Below, piece by piece: positions 54,855 to 62,891 of a DNA stretch of 64,000 bases (positions are counted from its first letter, which is position 1; the number at the start of each line of letters is the position of its first letter). Under the pieces are notes generated by a model. The model saw only the letters and a program-made list of their open reading frames with translations. It did no database searches and had not been told where the DNA came from. Made by a program: the position numbers and the translations under genes. This DNA is from Paracoccaceae bacterium (GTDB lineage Bacteria; Pseudomonadota; Alphaproteobacteria; Rhodobacterales; Rhodobacteraceae): the NCBI GenBank assembly GCA_018607905.1, contig JABBAP010000024.1:100975-164974 (forward strand). Direction: 5' to 3'.

Positions 54855-56618
54855 CTACTCTGCTGCCTGTGTCTGCATATTGTTTTGCGATTTATCACGC
54901 TCTGGCAACCAAAGTTCAAACACCGCACCCGTTGTACTGGCATTTCGAGCGATAAGCCGCCCACCGAGGTCTTTTGCGATGCCAGATGAAATCGCCAGAC
55001 CAAGGCCAACACCGTCGCCAGGTTTCTTGGTGGTGTAAAACGGTTCGAACAAATCATCGAGGTTTTCGATACCCGGGCCATTGTCGCGCACCGCGAGTTT
55101 GACCATGTCACCCCCGACCAAAATGATATCAATGCGGCGGTCTTCTTGCATTTTTGTGGCATCAAGAGCGTTACGTAACAGGTTAACGATCACCTGTTCA
55201 ACGCGGACTTTATCGGCCAAAACCAGAACCGGATCTGGGGGCAGGGTGGTTTGTATTTCCACCTTCATCTGGCTGAGTTGCGGCGCCATCATCGACAGGG
55301 AGGCGCTGACCGCATCGCGCATATCGACGTCGATCAGATCATCGCCGCCCTTGCGGGCATAGGATTTCAGCTGTTTGGTTATGGAGCCCATACGCTCGAT
55401 CAAATCGTCAATCCGCTGGAAACTGCTCATTGCTTCGGCGGGACGACGGCGTTGCAACAGCAATTTTGCGCCCGCCAGATAGGTGCGCATGGCGGCAAGC
55501 GGCTGGTTCAGCTCGTGGCTGACAGCGGCGGACATTTCACCAAGGGCGGCGAGTTTTGAGGATTGCGCGAGGGATTGCTCGGCGACCTCCAAATCCTTTT
55601 CAACCCGTTCGCGTTCGGCGATTTCGTTTTGCAAACGCTCGTTCAGGGCGCGCAGTTCGCGGCTTTCTGCTTGGAACAGGAACGCACGGCGGATTGCGCG
55701 CCGTGACAGCACGTAAAAGCCAAGCGCGGTAAGGATCGCGATGCCCATCAGTTCGAGCGCGAGCACCGCGTTCACGCGGGTGCGCACATTTTCAAACGAG
55801 GCGAGATAGCTGAGCTGCCAGCCTTGGAAGGGGATTTTTTGGTCCAGACGAAACAGCGGTTGGCCCTGAAAATTGGCGTCTGTGATGGTTTGGTTCCACT
55901 CCCCCGTGGCCCGCCATGCGCGCTCAACCGGGGAAAGTGCGGGTTGATTGGCCAGCGCGTCTTCGATGGTTTGTTGGCGGAATTGGCGTTCGGTTGACAG
56001 GATGATGATGCCTTGGCTGTTGGTCACTGAAATGATGCTGTCGCGGTTGGACCAGCGATCAAACAGTTGTTCCAAATCCACCTCGATGAGGATAACACCG
56101 ACGGTTTCTTTCTGGCTTTGCAACTTGCGTGAATAGAAAAAACCAAGCGGGCCTTCGTTCACGCCAGATGTGGTGAAAACCGTGTCAGCTGAACGTAACG
56201 CCTCGATGTAATAGGGGGTGTTGCGCAGGACTGTGCCCAGTTCGCGACGATCCGATGCGGCGACGATGCGCCCTGCGTTATCGAGCAGGACGATGGATTT
56301 CGCACCGATTTCTTCTTTGTAGGAAATCAGGCGTTGGGATGTGCCGACAAAATCGTTGGAGTTTAGCGCCGAGATTAGCGTGGTATCGCGTGACAATAGC
56401 AGCGGCACGACCGAGCTGCGTTGGAGTTCGCTGACCAAGCGGCCCGAATACAGGGTCATCTGGGCTTCGGCGTCGGTGCGGGTGGCTTGGGAAAATTGCT
56501 GGGTGAAATAGGCGTTGGAGGCCCAGATTAACAGCGCGGTAAAGCCAAGGAACAACAGGATACTGGCGCGCGCGATCCAACTGCTGCGCAGGTGCGCGTC
56601 TGGCTTGGGACTGGTCAT
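54855..56618 (-). CDS. dctB: Sensor histidine kinase, DctB-like
   Basis: 587 residues: a transmembrane helix near 15-35, a long periplasmic double-Cache sensor (about 40-275), a second helix, then a coiled-coil linker. The DHp domain (about 370) has AALGEMSAAVSHELNQPLAAMR and the ATPase domain has NLLRNALDAT, DNGPGI and GVGLGLAIS. Sensor layout matches C4-dicarboxylate DctB. An upstream TTG exists; the ATG at 56618 fits better. Cotranscribed with dctD. Confidence 0.88.
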   Translation of the reverse strand: MTSPKPDAHLRSSWIARASILLFLGFTALLIWASNAYFTQQFSQATRTDAEAQMTLYSGRLVSELQRSSVVPLLLSRDTTLISALNSNDFVGTSQRLISYKEEIGAKSIVLLDNAGRIVAASDRRELGTVLRNTPYYIEALRSADTVFTTSGVNEGPLGFFYSRKLQSQKETVGVILIEVDLEQLFDRWSNRDSIISVTNSQGIIILSTERQFRQQTIEDALANQPALSPVERAWRATGEWNQTITDANFQGQPLFRLDQKIPFQGWQLSYLASFENVRTRVNAVLALELMGIAILTALGFYVLSRRAIRRAFLFQAESRELRALNERLQNEIAERERVEKDLEVAEQSLAQSSKLAALGEMSAAVSHELNQPLAAMRTYLAGAKLLLQRRRPAEAMSSFQRIDDLIERMGSITKQLKSYARKGGDDLIDVDMRDAVSASLSMMAPQLSQMKVEIQTTLPPDPVLVLADKVRVEQVIVNLLRNALDATKMQEDRRIDIILVGGDMVKLAVRDNGPGIENLDDLFEPFYTTKKPGDGVGLGLAISSGIAKDLGGRLIARNASTTGAVFELWLPERDKSQNNMQTQAAE

Positions 56619-56668
56619 GGGTCGCAGGATACGCTTAAGCGTGCGCGGGCTCAAGCGGAGGGCGCGTT

Positions 56669-57343
56669 TCAGGCAGAAACCAGCGCATTTGCGATGCCTT
56701 CAAAGAAACGCACACCGTCTGTGCCGCCGAGTTCTGGGTCATTCAGGCGTTCTGGGTGGGGCATCATGCCGAGCACGCGTTTGTTTGGCGACAGAATTCC
56801 CGCGATATCGTCCATCGCGCCGTTGGGCGTTTCAACGTATTTGAACGCGATACGATCATCGCCTGCCAGCATTTTGAGGGTCTCTGGATCGGCGGAATAG
56901 TTGCCTTCGTGATGGGCGATGGGGGTCGTGATGACCTCGCCTTTTTTATACAGCGAGGTGAAGATGGAATCGGTGGATTCTACTGTTAATTCAACGTTCT
57001 TGCAGATGTACTTCAACTGGGCGTTGCGCATGAGGACACCAGGCAGAAGGCCAGATTCAGCAAGGATTTGGAAGCCGTTGCAGAGGCCAAAGACGTAGCC
57101 GCCTTTGTTGGCGAAATCGACGACGGCGTTCATCACAGGCGAGCGGGCCGCGATAGCGCCGCAGCGTAGGTAATCGCCGAAGGAGAAACCGCCAGGGATG
57201 CCGATCACGTCGAGGCCGCTCGGCAAGTCCGCGTCTTTGTGCCAGACCATCGAAACGTTGCCTTTGCCTGCGACCTTTTCCAAAGCCACGGCCATATCAC
57301 GGTCGCAGTTGGAGCCCGGAAATTGGATGACGGCGGCGCGCAT
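56669..57343 (-). CDS. purQ: Phosphoribosylformylglycinamidine synthase, glutaminase subunit
   Basis: Class I glutamine amidotransferase producing ammonia for FGAM synthesis with PurL and PurS. The 224 residues start MRAAVIQFPGSNCDRD, have the nucleophile in YVFGLCNGFQIL (Cys near 86) and the His-Glu pair in MPHPERL. ATG shares a base with the purS stop (TGATG). An upstream in-frame codon would place the start inside purS and is not used. Confidence 0.95.
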   Translation of the reverse strand: MRAAVIQFPGSNCDRDMAVALEKVAGKGNVSMVWHKDADLPSGLDVIGIPGGFSFGDYLRCGAIAARSPVMNAVVDFANKGGYVFGLCNGFQILAESGLLPGVLMRNAQLKYICKNVELTVESTDSIFTSLYKKGEVITTPIAHHEGNYSADPETLKMLAGDDRIAFKYVETPNGAMDDIAGILSPNKRVLGMMPHPERLNDPELGGTDGVRFFEGIANALVSA

Positions 57344-57582
57344 CAGAGGATTTCCACGCTGTAATTTTCGATCACGGTGTTGGCGAGGAGTTTCTCGCAC
57401 ATCTTGTTGACGGTTTCGGTTGCCGCTGCCGCGTCTGTTTCAGCCAGATCCAGCTCGATCACCTTGCCTTGGCGCACGTCATTGACGCCATCAAAGCCAA
57501 GCGCACCGAGCGAGTGGGCAACAGCCGCCCCCTGTGGATCCAGAACACCGTTTTTGAGGGTAACGTGAACACGCGCTTTCAT
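57343..57582 (-). CDS. purS: Phosphoribosylformylglycinamidine synthase, PurS subunit
   Basis: Small bridging subunit of the FGAM synthase complex. The 79 residues include KARVHVTLKNGVLDPQGAAVAHSLGALGF and end at KLLANTVIENYSVE. GGAATCTCCTC region precedes the ATG. Coupled to purQ. Separated from purC by the HTH-TPR insertion, whereas in many relatives purC and purS are adjacent. Confidence 0.95.
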   Translation of the reverse strand: MKARVHVTLKNGVLDPQGAAVAHSLGALGFDGVNDVRQGKVIELDLAETDAAAATETVNKMCEKLLANTVIENYSVEIL

Positions 57583-57649
57583 GAGGAGATTCCTTTGGCA
57601 GAGGGGTTATGGGCGTGGTTTAGCGGGAAGACGGGGACGGGTAAAGGGG

Positions 57650-59005
57650 TTAGCGGGAGGATTGGAGGCCGGCGAGGTTGGACTTGTGCTTTTTGGTTTG
57701 TGGGTGGTCAGAGCCGAGGGTGGCTTCGTCGATTTCGATGGCTTGTTTGAGGAGCGGTTCTGCTTTGTTGTATTGGCCCATGCTGTAGTAGAGAGTTGCT
57801 AGGTTATTGAGGCTGGTAGCGAATTCTGGGTGCTTTTCGCCGATTGTTTCATTGTCGATTTTGATGGCTCGTTTGAATAGAGATTCTGCATCGCTGTATC
57901 GGCCGATGTTTTCGTAGAGACTTGCAAGGTTTTTCAGGTCAATAGCGTAATCTGGATGTTTTTCGCCAATGGTTTCTTTGTCGATTCTGATGGCTTGTAT
58001 GAAGAGCGATTCTGCTTCTTTGTAACGACCCATACTTTTGTAGAGGCTGGCGAGATTATTGAGGCGGGTTGCGTAATTTGGATGATTTTCACCGAATATT
58101 TCTTTTTCGATTTTGATGGCCTGTTTGTAAAGTGGTTCTGCCTTGCTGTATTGACCCAAGCTTTTGTGAAGAAGGGCTTCGTCATTGAGAGTCTTTGAAT
58201 ATTCTGCGCTTCGCAAACCAAATTCCAGATTGGCGATATTACGTGCTCTATTGCAAAGTCGGGAAGCCATTCTGTATTCACCAGTCCTCCATGCAAACTC
58301 ATACGCTTTCGTCAACGAGTTAAAAGACGGATACAAAGTGGCAGACCTTATATATTGTTCCGCAGCATCAACCCAGCGGATTTCTTGCTCTGCAATCTCC
58401 CCACGCACGAATGCGGCATGAGCTGCGCGTTCTACGGCGAGTTGTTCGCGGATTTCGATTTCGGCGAAGATGTCGTCGGCTATGGAGAAGTCGTTTGCTT
58501 TTAAGGCTTGGCGCGCCTCCGTTTTTCGGACTTCGCTGATTTCACTGCCTTCGCGGGTGAGGGTGTCTTCGAGTTTGCGGATGGTGGCTTGGGCCTCGGC
58601 CAGCGCGGCTTCGGGATTTTGTGCGCGGCGGGTAAGTTCTTGGATTTGTTGGGTGAGGAGGGCTTTTTCTTCTTCGTGGGCGGTGATGAGTTTGGTTTCA
58701 GTTTCTGTGATTTTTTCGGCAATACGATTTTCGAATTTACCCAATGAAATTTGAAGCGGAGATGGTGCTTGATCACCGTCTGATCGTATACTTTCTATCA
58801 TTTCTTCAGAAATGCTGAGTGCGTTTGCAATCTTTATGATTGTCCTTGGGTGCGGTTTTTTGATCTTACCATTCTCAAGCTCTGATATTCTTGCCCTGTT
58901 GGCTTTGTTCCCAAATGCTGTTTCGGATAACTCCGAGCTAGTCATTCCCATTCTTTCCCTTAGCAGTCTAACTAAGATTCCAAACTTTTGGCCAAAGGTT
59001 TCCAT
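57650..59005 (-). CDS. XRE-type HTH protein with coiled coil and TPR repeats
   Basis: About 451 residues in three modules. An N-terminal helix-turn-helix (about 8-70) reads LRERMGMTSSELSETAFG, then ARISELENGKIKKP. A charged coiled coil (about 85-180) is rich in Glu/Lys/Gln. The C-terminal block (about 210-450) includes at least three 42-residue kinesin-light-chain-like TPRs with the recurrent GEKHPDYA...LNNLASLY pattern. HTH plus TPR suggests a ligand- or peptide-responsive regulator. Two nearby ATGs (59014, 59005) are possible. Inserted between purC and purS, with lower GC than the flanks. Confidence 0.88.
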   Translation of the reverse strand: METFGQKFGILVRLLRERMGMTSSELSETAFGNKANRARISELENGKIKKPHPRTIIKIANALSISEEMIESIRSDGDQAPSPLQISLGKFENRIAEKITETETKLITAHEEEKALLTQQIQELTRRAQNPEAALAEAQATIRKLEDTLTREGSEISEVRKTEARQALKANDFSIADDIFAEIEIREQLAVERAAHAAFVRGEIAEQEIRWVDAAEQYIRSATLYPSFNSLTKAYEFAWRTGEYRMASRLCNRARNIANLEFGLRSAEYSKTLNDEALLHKSLGQYSKAEPLYKQAIKIEKEIFGENHPNYATRLNNLASLYKSMGRYKEAESLFIQAIRIDKETIGEKHPDYAIDLKNLASLYENIGRYSDAESLFKRAIKIDNETIGEKHPEFATSLNNLATLYYSMGQYNKAEPLLKQAIEIDEATLGSDHPQTKKHKSNLAGLQSSR

Positions 59006-59055
59006 ATGGTTCATTACCGTATCTGAAGCAAAAGTACGAGTGATGTTGATTAAGA

Positions 59056-59160
59056 TTATTTACGCATCTTTTCGGAAATAACTCTTATCGCTTCACCAAT
59101 CGCCATTACAACAATACCAGATGCGGTTCCGATAAGGAAGTTCAACGCAATAGGGTCCAT
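59056..59160 (-). CDS. 34-residue hydrophobic ORF upstream of the HTH-TPR gene
   Basis: Micro-ORF on the HTH-TPR strand, ending 41-50 bases before that gene. The product starts MDPIALNFLIGTASGIVV. It has one hydrophobic segment with a GTASG (GxxxG) motif and a basic Arg/Lys C-terminus. GGAG eight bases before ATG supports translation. Possibly a small membrane protein or a peptide acting with the HTH-TPR protein; the latter is speculation. Would be transcribed between purC and the HTH-TPR gene. Confidence 0.55.
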   Translation of the reverse strand: MDPIALNFLIGTASGIVVMAIGEAIRVISEKMRK

Positions 59161-59310
59161 TTTGATTTCTCCATATTTCAAGTTTCGTAATGAATGTAAT
59201 GAATTGTTCAACATAAATCTGCGCTAAAATGCCAACTTTATTGTAAATGATTGAAATCAAGAGGGATTTATCTAATTTGACGCTGTGATGTGCGCTAGAC
59301 CTGTTTGAGT

Positions 59311-59424
59311 CATGCCCGACCTTGGGAGGCGATGAGTTTGGTTTCATGGTCTGTAAAACATTTAAAGCCGCATCTTTATGATGCGGCTTCGGAATATACC
59401 CTCCCGTGGGGGAGGTCGGGCATG
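59311..59424. repeat. 114-bp segment bounded by 12-bp inverted repeats
   Basis: CATGCCCGACCT at 59311-59322 is the exact reverse complement of 59413-59424. Inside lies a further pairing GGGAGG/CCTCCC and a 10-bp hairpin (59365-59389). A 16-bp piece (59331-59346) is identical to part of the HTH-TPR coding sequence at 58684-58699. No target-site duplication seen. Confidence 0.6.
59365..59389 (-). terminator. Stem-loop downstream of purC
   Basis: Perfect 10-bp stem AAGCCGCATC/GATGCGGCTT with a 5-base loop. On the minus strand, TTTAAATGTTTT follows, a weak U-rich tail. It could end the purC transcript before the inserted genes. Confidence 0.5.
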
Positions 59425-59461
59425 GCGCATTCGCGCCTTGGTGCGGGCTGAAGCCCGCCCT
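59425..59461. repeat. Two adjacent GC-rich hairpins after purC
   Basis: GGCGC/GCGCC around ATTC and GCGGGC/GCCCGC around TGAA, close to the purC stop. GCGGGCTGAAGCCCGC-type palindromes recur between genes of Roseobacter-group chromosomes, as I recall; only one copy is seen in this window. Confidence 0.5.
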
Positions 59462-59464
59462 ACG

Positions 59465-60223
59465 TTATTCTACGAGCTTTGGGCCTTCGGTCACGTTATT
59501 CGTTGGCATCAGGCCAAAGCGTTTGGCGACTTCGGTGTAGGCGTCTGCTAGGCTGCCGAGGTCGCGGCGGAAGACGTCTTTGTCGAGTTTCTCGCCTGTT
59601 TTGCTGTCCCAAAGGCGGCAGCTGTCGGGGCTGATCTCATCGGCTACGATGAGGCGTTGGTAGTCGCCCTCATACTGGCGGCCGATCTCGATTTTGAAAT
59701 CGACGAGTTTGATGCCGACGCCGTACATCAGGCCTGACATGTAGTCGTTTACGCGCAGGGCGATGGCGATCATGTCGTCTAGGTCTTGCTGGCTGGCCCA
59801 GTTGAACGCGAGGATGTGTTCCTCAGATACTAGCGGATCGCCAAGGCTGTCGTCTTTGTAGCAAAACTCAACGATGGGGCGGGGCAGCGGTGTGCCTTCT
59901 TCCATGCCGAGCATTTTGCACAGGGAACCCGCTGCGACGTTGCGCACGATGACCTCTAGCGGGATAATCTCGACCTTGTGGCAAAGCTGTTCGCGCATGT
60001 TGAGGCGTTTGATGAAATGGTTCGGGATGCCAAGCTGGGTGAGGCCGAGCATGAAATATTCGGACAGGCGGTTGTTGAGCGCGCCCTTGCCCTCGATCGT
60101 GTCTTTTTTCTGCGCATTGAACGCGGTCGCATCGTCTTTGAAGTATTGCACGATCGTTCCAGGCTCAGGGCCTTCGTACAAGATTTTTGCTTTGCCTTCG
60201 TAGATTTTGGTGCGACGGGCCAT
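59465..60223 (-). CDS. purC: SAICAR synthetase
   Basis: Phosphoribosylaminoimidazole-succinocarboxamide synthase of 252 residues: ATP-site [31 protein letters not shown], then [22 protein letters not shown] and the Asp-containing [14 protein letters not shown] short gap leads into a set of hairpins. Upstream lies DUF1476 on the other strand. Confidence 0.96.
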   Translation of the reverse strand: MARRTKIYEGKAKILYEGPEPGTIVQYFKDDATAFNAQKKDTIEGKGALNNRLSEYFMLGLTQLGIPNHFIKRLNMREQLCHKVEIIPLEVIVRNVAAGSLCKMLGMEEGTPLPRPIVEFCYKDDSLGDPLVSEEHILAFNWASQQDLDDMIAIALRVNDYMSGLMYGVGIKLVDFKIEIGRQYEGDYQRLIVADEISPDSCRLWDSKTGEKLDKDVFRRDLGSLADAYTEVAKRFGLMPTNNVTEGPKLVE

Positions 60224-60367
60224 GCGAGGATTCCAATCTGAGGGGGCCTATAAAGCGTGTTCTATAGGGGTTGTCGCGAAAAGCGGCAAGGGTTTGTGTA
60301 ATGTTGACTTGTTTGTCGCAATTTTGGGGCCATATATAGGATGTAAACAGTAAGAGGAGGCAGTGAT

Positions 60368-60682
60368 ATGTCTGGATTTGATGATCGCGCGGACGCATTT
60401 GAAAAGAAGTTCGCCCATGATGCAGATTTGCAGTTCAAGGTCGGTGCACGGCGCAACAAGTTGTTGGGTCTGTGGGCGGCTGGTTTGATGGGCAAAAGCG
60501 CAGATGAAGCGGATGCTTATGCAAAAGAAGTTGTGAAAGCAGATTTTGAAGAAGCGGGCGATGAAGATGTGTATCGCAAGGTTTCTGCTGATTTGGATGG
60601 TAAAGCCGATGAGGCGACGATCCGTGCGCAGATGACCGTTTTGATGGCAGAGGCCAAAACGCAAGTGATGAGTGATATTTAA
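60368..60682 (+). CDS. DUF1476 protein (F1-ATPase inhibitor zeta type)
   Basis: Protein of 104 residues, all helical in appearance: FDDRADAFEKKFAHDADLQFKVGARRNKLLGLWAAGLMG then acidic C-terminal helices. DUF1476 includes the zeta subunit of Paracoccus F1FO-ATPase, whose N-terminus blocks hydrolysis. The FEKKFAHDADLQFKV segment matches that inhibitory region. AGAGGAGG lies upstream. Divergent from purC. Confidence 0.9.
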   Translation: MSGFDDRADAFEKKFAHDADLQFKVGARRNKLLGLWAAGLMGKSADEADAYAKEVVKADFEEAGDEDVYRKVSADLDGKADEATIRAQMTVLMAEAKTQVMSDI

Positions 60683-60704
60683 AACGCCACGGAATTAGGT
60701 GTGA

Positions 60705-60738
60705 TTGAAAAAGGGCCCTGGAAAAATCCGAGGCCCTT
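60705..60738 (-). terminator. Minus-strand terminator-like stem-loop
   Basis: Stem AAGGGCC/GGCCCTT around a 14-base loop. On the minus strand the second arm runs straight into TTTTT. The only upstream minus gene is purB, about 395 bases away, so it may end a longer purB mRNA or an unrecognised RNA. Confidence 0.6.
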
Positions 60739-61042
60739 AAAAACTAAAAGTCGATATAAGCGACACAACACGCCAGCCACTGAAGCTAATTCCTCGAGAG
60801 CCAGTCTCCTGACCCCCAACACCGACTGAAAATAAGTCTGCTTGAAAAGGTATAACCCTTGATAGGCGGAATTCTGCTGGCAAACTGTGACGATTGTCAC
60901 TGTTTTGCAAGAAAAGTTTACCTTTCGGAAACTAATTAGAATTTGGCACTAAAAAACGCGCCTATGCATACTTAAAGCAGCAACGCGAAAGCCTGCTCTG
61001 GCTGTGGTGATGGCTGGAAACGGTTTTAGCCCTGAAACATTC

Positions 61043-61097
61043 AGCCTCCCGCCCAAAATCGTTTTCTTGTATAGATTTCAGTTTTGGGCGGGAGGCT
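61043..61097 (-). repeat. 16-bp perfect inverted repeat downstream of purB
   Basis: Arms AGCCTCCCGCCCAAAA and TTTTGGGCGGGAGGCT with a 23-base loop, starting 35 bases after the purB stop. No U-run follows on either strand. May stabilise the purB 3' end or act as a factor-assisted terminator. Confidence 0.8.
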
Positions 61098-61132
61098 TTA
61101 AGGCGCGTTTTTGGTATTTCAGACGGTGGCGT

Positions 61133-62440
61133 TTAGCTGTCGCCAAAAACCCGCGTGAAAATCGTATCGACGTGTTTGGTGTGGTAGGCCATGTCAAATT
61201 TTTCGTTGATTTCTTCGACGGACAGGGCTTTGCAAACTTCTTCATCGGCAAGTAGCTCTTCGCGGAAGTCTGTGCGAAACTCCCATACTTTCAAGGCGTT
61301 GCGTTGCACCATTGAATAGGCGTCTTCGCGCGATACGCCTGCTTGGGTCAGCGCCAGCAGAACGCGTTGCGACATCACGAGGCCTGGGAATTTGTTCATG
61401 TTGTCGAGCATGTTGTCTGGGTAGATCAGCATTTTGTCGATCACGCCCGTCAGGCGGTGCAGTGCGAAATCAAGCGTGATTGTGCTGTCTGGGCCGATGG
61501 CGCGCTCCACGGAGGAGTGCGAAATATCGCGTTCGTGCCACAGGGTTACGTTTTCCATCGCGGGAATCACGGCCATACGCACGGTGCGGGCCAAGCCTGT
61601 GAGGTTTTCCGTCAGGACAGGGTTTTTCTTGTGCGGCATCGCAGAGGAGCCTTTTTGACCTGCGGAGAAGAATTCAGCGCCTTCCAAAACTTCGGTGCGC
61701 TGCATGTGGCGGACTTCGGTGGCGACGTTTTCGATGCTGCTGGCCACAACGCCTAGGGCGGCAAAGAATGCTGCGTGACGGTCGCGCGGGATGACTTGCG
61801 TGCTGATCGGTTCGGGCGACAGGTTCAGCTGGGCGCAAACATATTCTTCAATGGCGGGGTCGATGTTGGCAAAGGTGCCAACCGCGCCAGAAATTGCGCC
61901 AGTGGAGATTTCTTCGCGTGCGGTTTTAAGGCGACGCAAGTTGCGATCCATTTCCGCGTAGAACCGTGCAAAAGTCAGGCCCATGGTTGTGGGTTCGGCG
62001 TGAATGCCGTGGGAGCGGCCAACGCGCACGGTGTCTTTGTGTTCGATCGCGCGGCGTTTTAGGGCGGCGAGCAGCAGATCCATGTCGGCGATCAGGATGT
62101 CCGCGGCGCGCACCAGCTGGACGTTGAAACAGGTGTCGAGCACGTCAGAACTTGTCATGCCTTGGTGCACGAAGCGAGCCTCGTCTGAGCCTACGTGCTC
62201 GGCGAGGTGGGTCAGAAAGGCGATGACGTCGTGTTTGGTGACGGCTTCGATTTCGTCGATGCGGGCCACGTCAAATTCTACGTCTTTGGCTTTCCAGACG
62301 GCATCTGCGTTTTCGCGCGGGATCACACCGATGTTTGCCATGGCTTCACAGGCGTGGGCTTCGATTTCGTACCAGATTTTGAATTTCGTCTCGGGGGACC
62401 AGATTTTAACCATCTCGGGGCGGGAGTAACGTGGGATCAT
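61133..62440 (-). CDS. purB: Adenylosuccinate lyase
   Basis: Cleaves SAICAR and adenylosuccinate in purine synthesis. The 435 residues include SRPEMVKIWSPETKFKIWYEIEAHACEAM at the N-terminus, the substrate-binding VGRSHGIHAEPTTMG and the flexible signature loop GSSAMPHKKNPVLTE with the catalytic Ser. C-terminal EFRTDFREEL region is normal. Order on this strand: purB, purC, [insertion], purS, purQ. Confidence 0.97.
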   Translation of the reverse strand: MIPRYSRPEMVKIWSPETKFKIWYEIEAHACEAMANIGVIPRENADAVWKAKDVEFDVARIDEIEAVTKHDVIAFLTHLAEHVGSDEARFVHQGMTSSDVLDTCFNVQLVRAADILIADMDLLLAALKRRAIEHKDTVRVGRSHGIHAEPTTMGLTFARFYAEMDRNLRRLKTAREEISTGAISGAVGTFANIDPAIEEYVCAQLNLSPEPISTQVIPRDRHAAFFAALGVVASSIENVATEVRHMQRTEVLEGAEFFSAGQKGSSAMPHKKNPVLTENLTGLARTVRMAVIPAMENVTLWHERDISHSSVERAIGPDSTITLDFALHRLTGVIDKMLIYPDNMLDNMNKFPGLVMSQRVLLALTQAGVSREDAYSMVQRNALKVWEFRTDFREELLADEEVCKALSVEEINEKFDMAYHTKHVDTIFTRVFGDS

Positions 62441-62537
62441 CTGGTGGCATCCTTTTGTGACGGAAAATTGAGTGTACGGGCGTATGAGGCGGGGTTTAGA
62501 CTGAAGGGTGAAAAGCTACAAGGTTCAGAGGTGTCGC

Positions 62538-62891
62538 ATGCGGGGATTGATGGTGGGTTTGGTGTTGCTGGCAGGGCCAGTGAGCGCCGATGACGAGGTT
62601 TGGACCAAACTGACGAGCGAGGCCGAGGTTTTGGCGGCATTGGATGATCGGTATCTGAAATATGGGGCGGCACAGCAGTGGTTCTATGTTTCTGGCAAAA
62701 CGCTGTATGACAGTGGGCGGCCCAGTTGGGGCAATTGGCGCTCACAAGGCGGGCAATATTGTTCGGAATGGCCGCCTGTGAACAATTGGACCTGTTATGA
62801 CCTGTATTTGAACGGGGATGGGACAAAGCTGCGGTTTCAAGGCTATGGTAGCGATATTACCGATGGAACTTATGGGCCGTATAAAAAATGA
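62538..62891 (+). CDS. Small exported protein, function unknown
   Basis: The 117-residue protein has a signal peptide (MRGLMVGLVLLAGPVSA). The mature part is Trp/Tyr/Gly-rich, with WFYVSGKTLYDSGRPSWGNW, GGQYCSEWPPVNNWTCYDLYL (two Cys, possibly a disulfide) and LRFQGYGSDITDGTY. Resembles small beta-rich periplasmic proteins, no family named with confidence. GAGG before ATG; a GTG at 62508 is also possible. The stop overlaps the antiporter ATG (ATGA), so both are translated together. Confidence 0.75.
   Translation: MRGLMVGLVLLAGPVSADDEVWTKLTSEAEVLAALDDRYLKYGAAQQWFYVSGKTLYDSGRPSWGNWRSQGGQYCSEWPPVNNWTCYDLYLNGDGTKLRFQGYGSDITDGTYGPYKK

Larger units (their letters stand above)
59161..59464. other. 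304-base gene-free stretch between the micro-ORF and purC
   Basis: No coding sequence supported. It holds a 114-base segment with 12-bp terminal inverted repeats, an internal 10-bp hairpin, and two GC-rich hairpins next to the purC stop. The rest, nearest the micro-ORF, is AT-rich and could hold its promoter. Confidence 0.6.
60683..61132. other. 450-base gene-free stretch between DUF1476 and purB
   Basis: No convincing ORF. It holds a minus-strand terminator (60705-60738), a moderately AT-rich middle part and a 16-bp inverted repeat with a 23-base loop (61043-61097) 35 bases after the purB stop. A minus-strand small RNA ending at the terminator is possible but not shown. Confidence 0.6.

Noticed and set aside
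59093..59347. 84-codon minus-strand ORF overlapping the micro-ORF
   Set aside because: It runs through the inverted-repeat region and is out of frame with the better-supported 34-codon ORF, which has GGAG at the right distance.
59311..59424. A proven transposable element
   Set aside because: No target-site duplication and no second copy in the window.
60679..60900. 73-codon minus-strand ORF in the purB-DUF1476 gap
   Set aside because: It overlaps the end of DUF1476 and runs through the terminator stem; composition is irregular and no ribosome site is seen.
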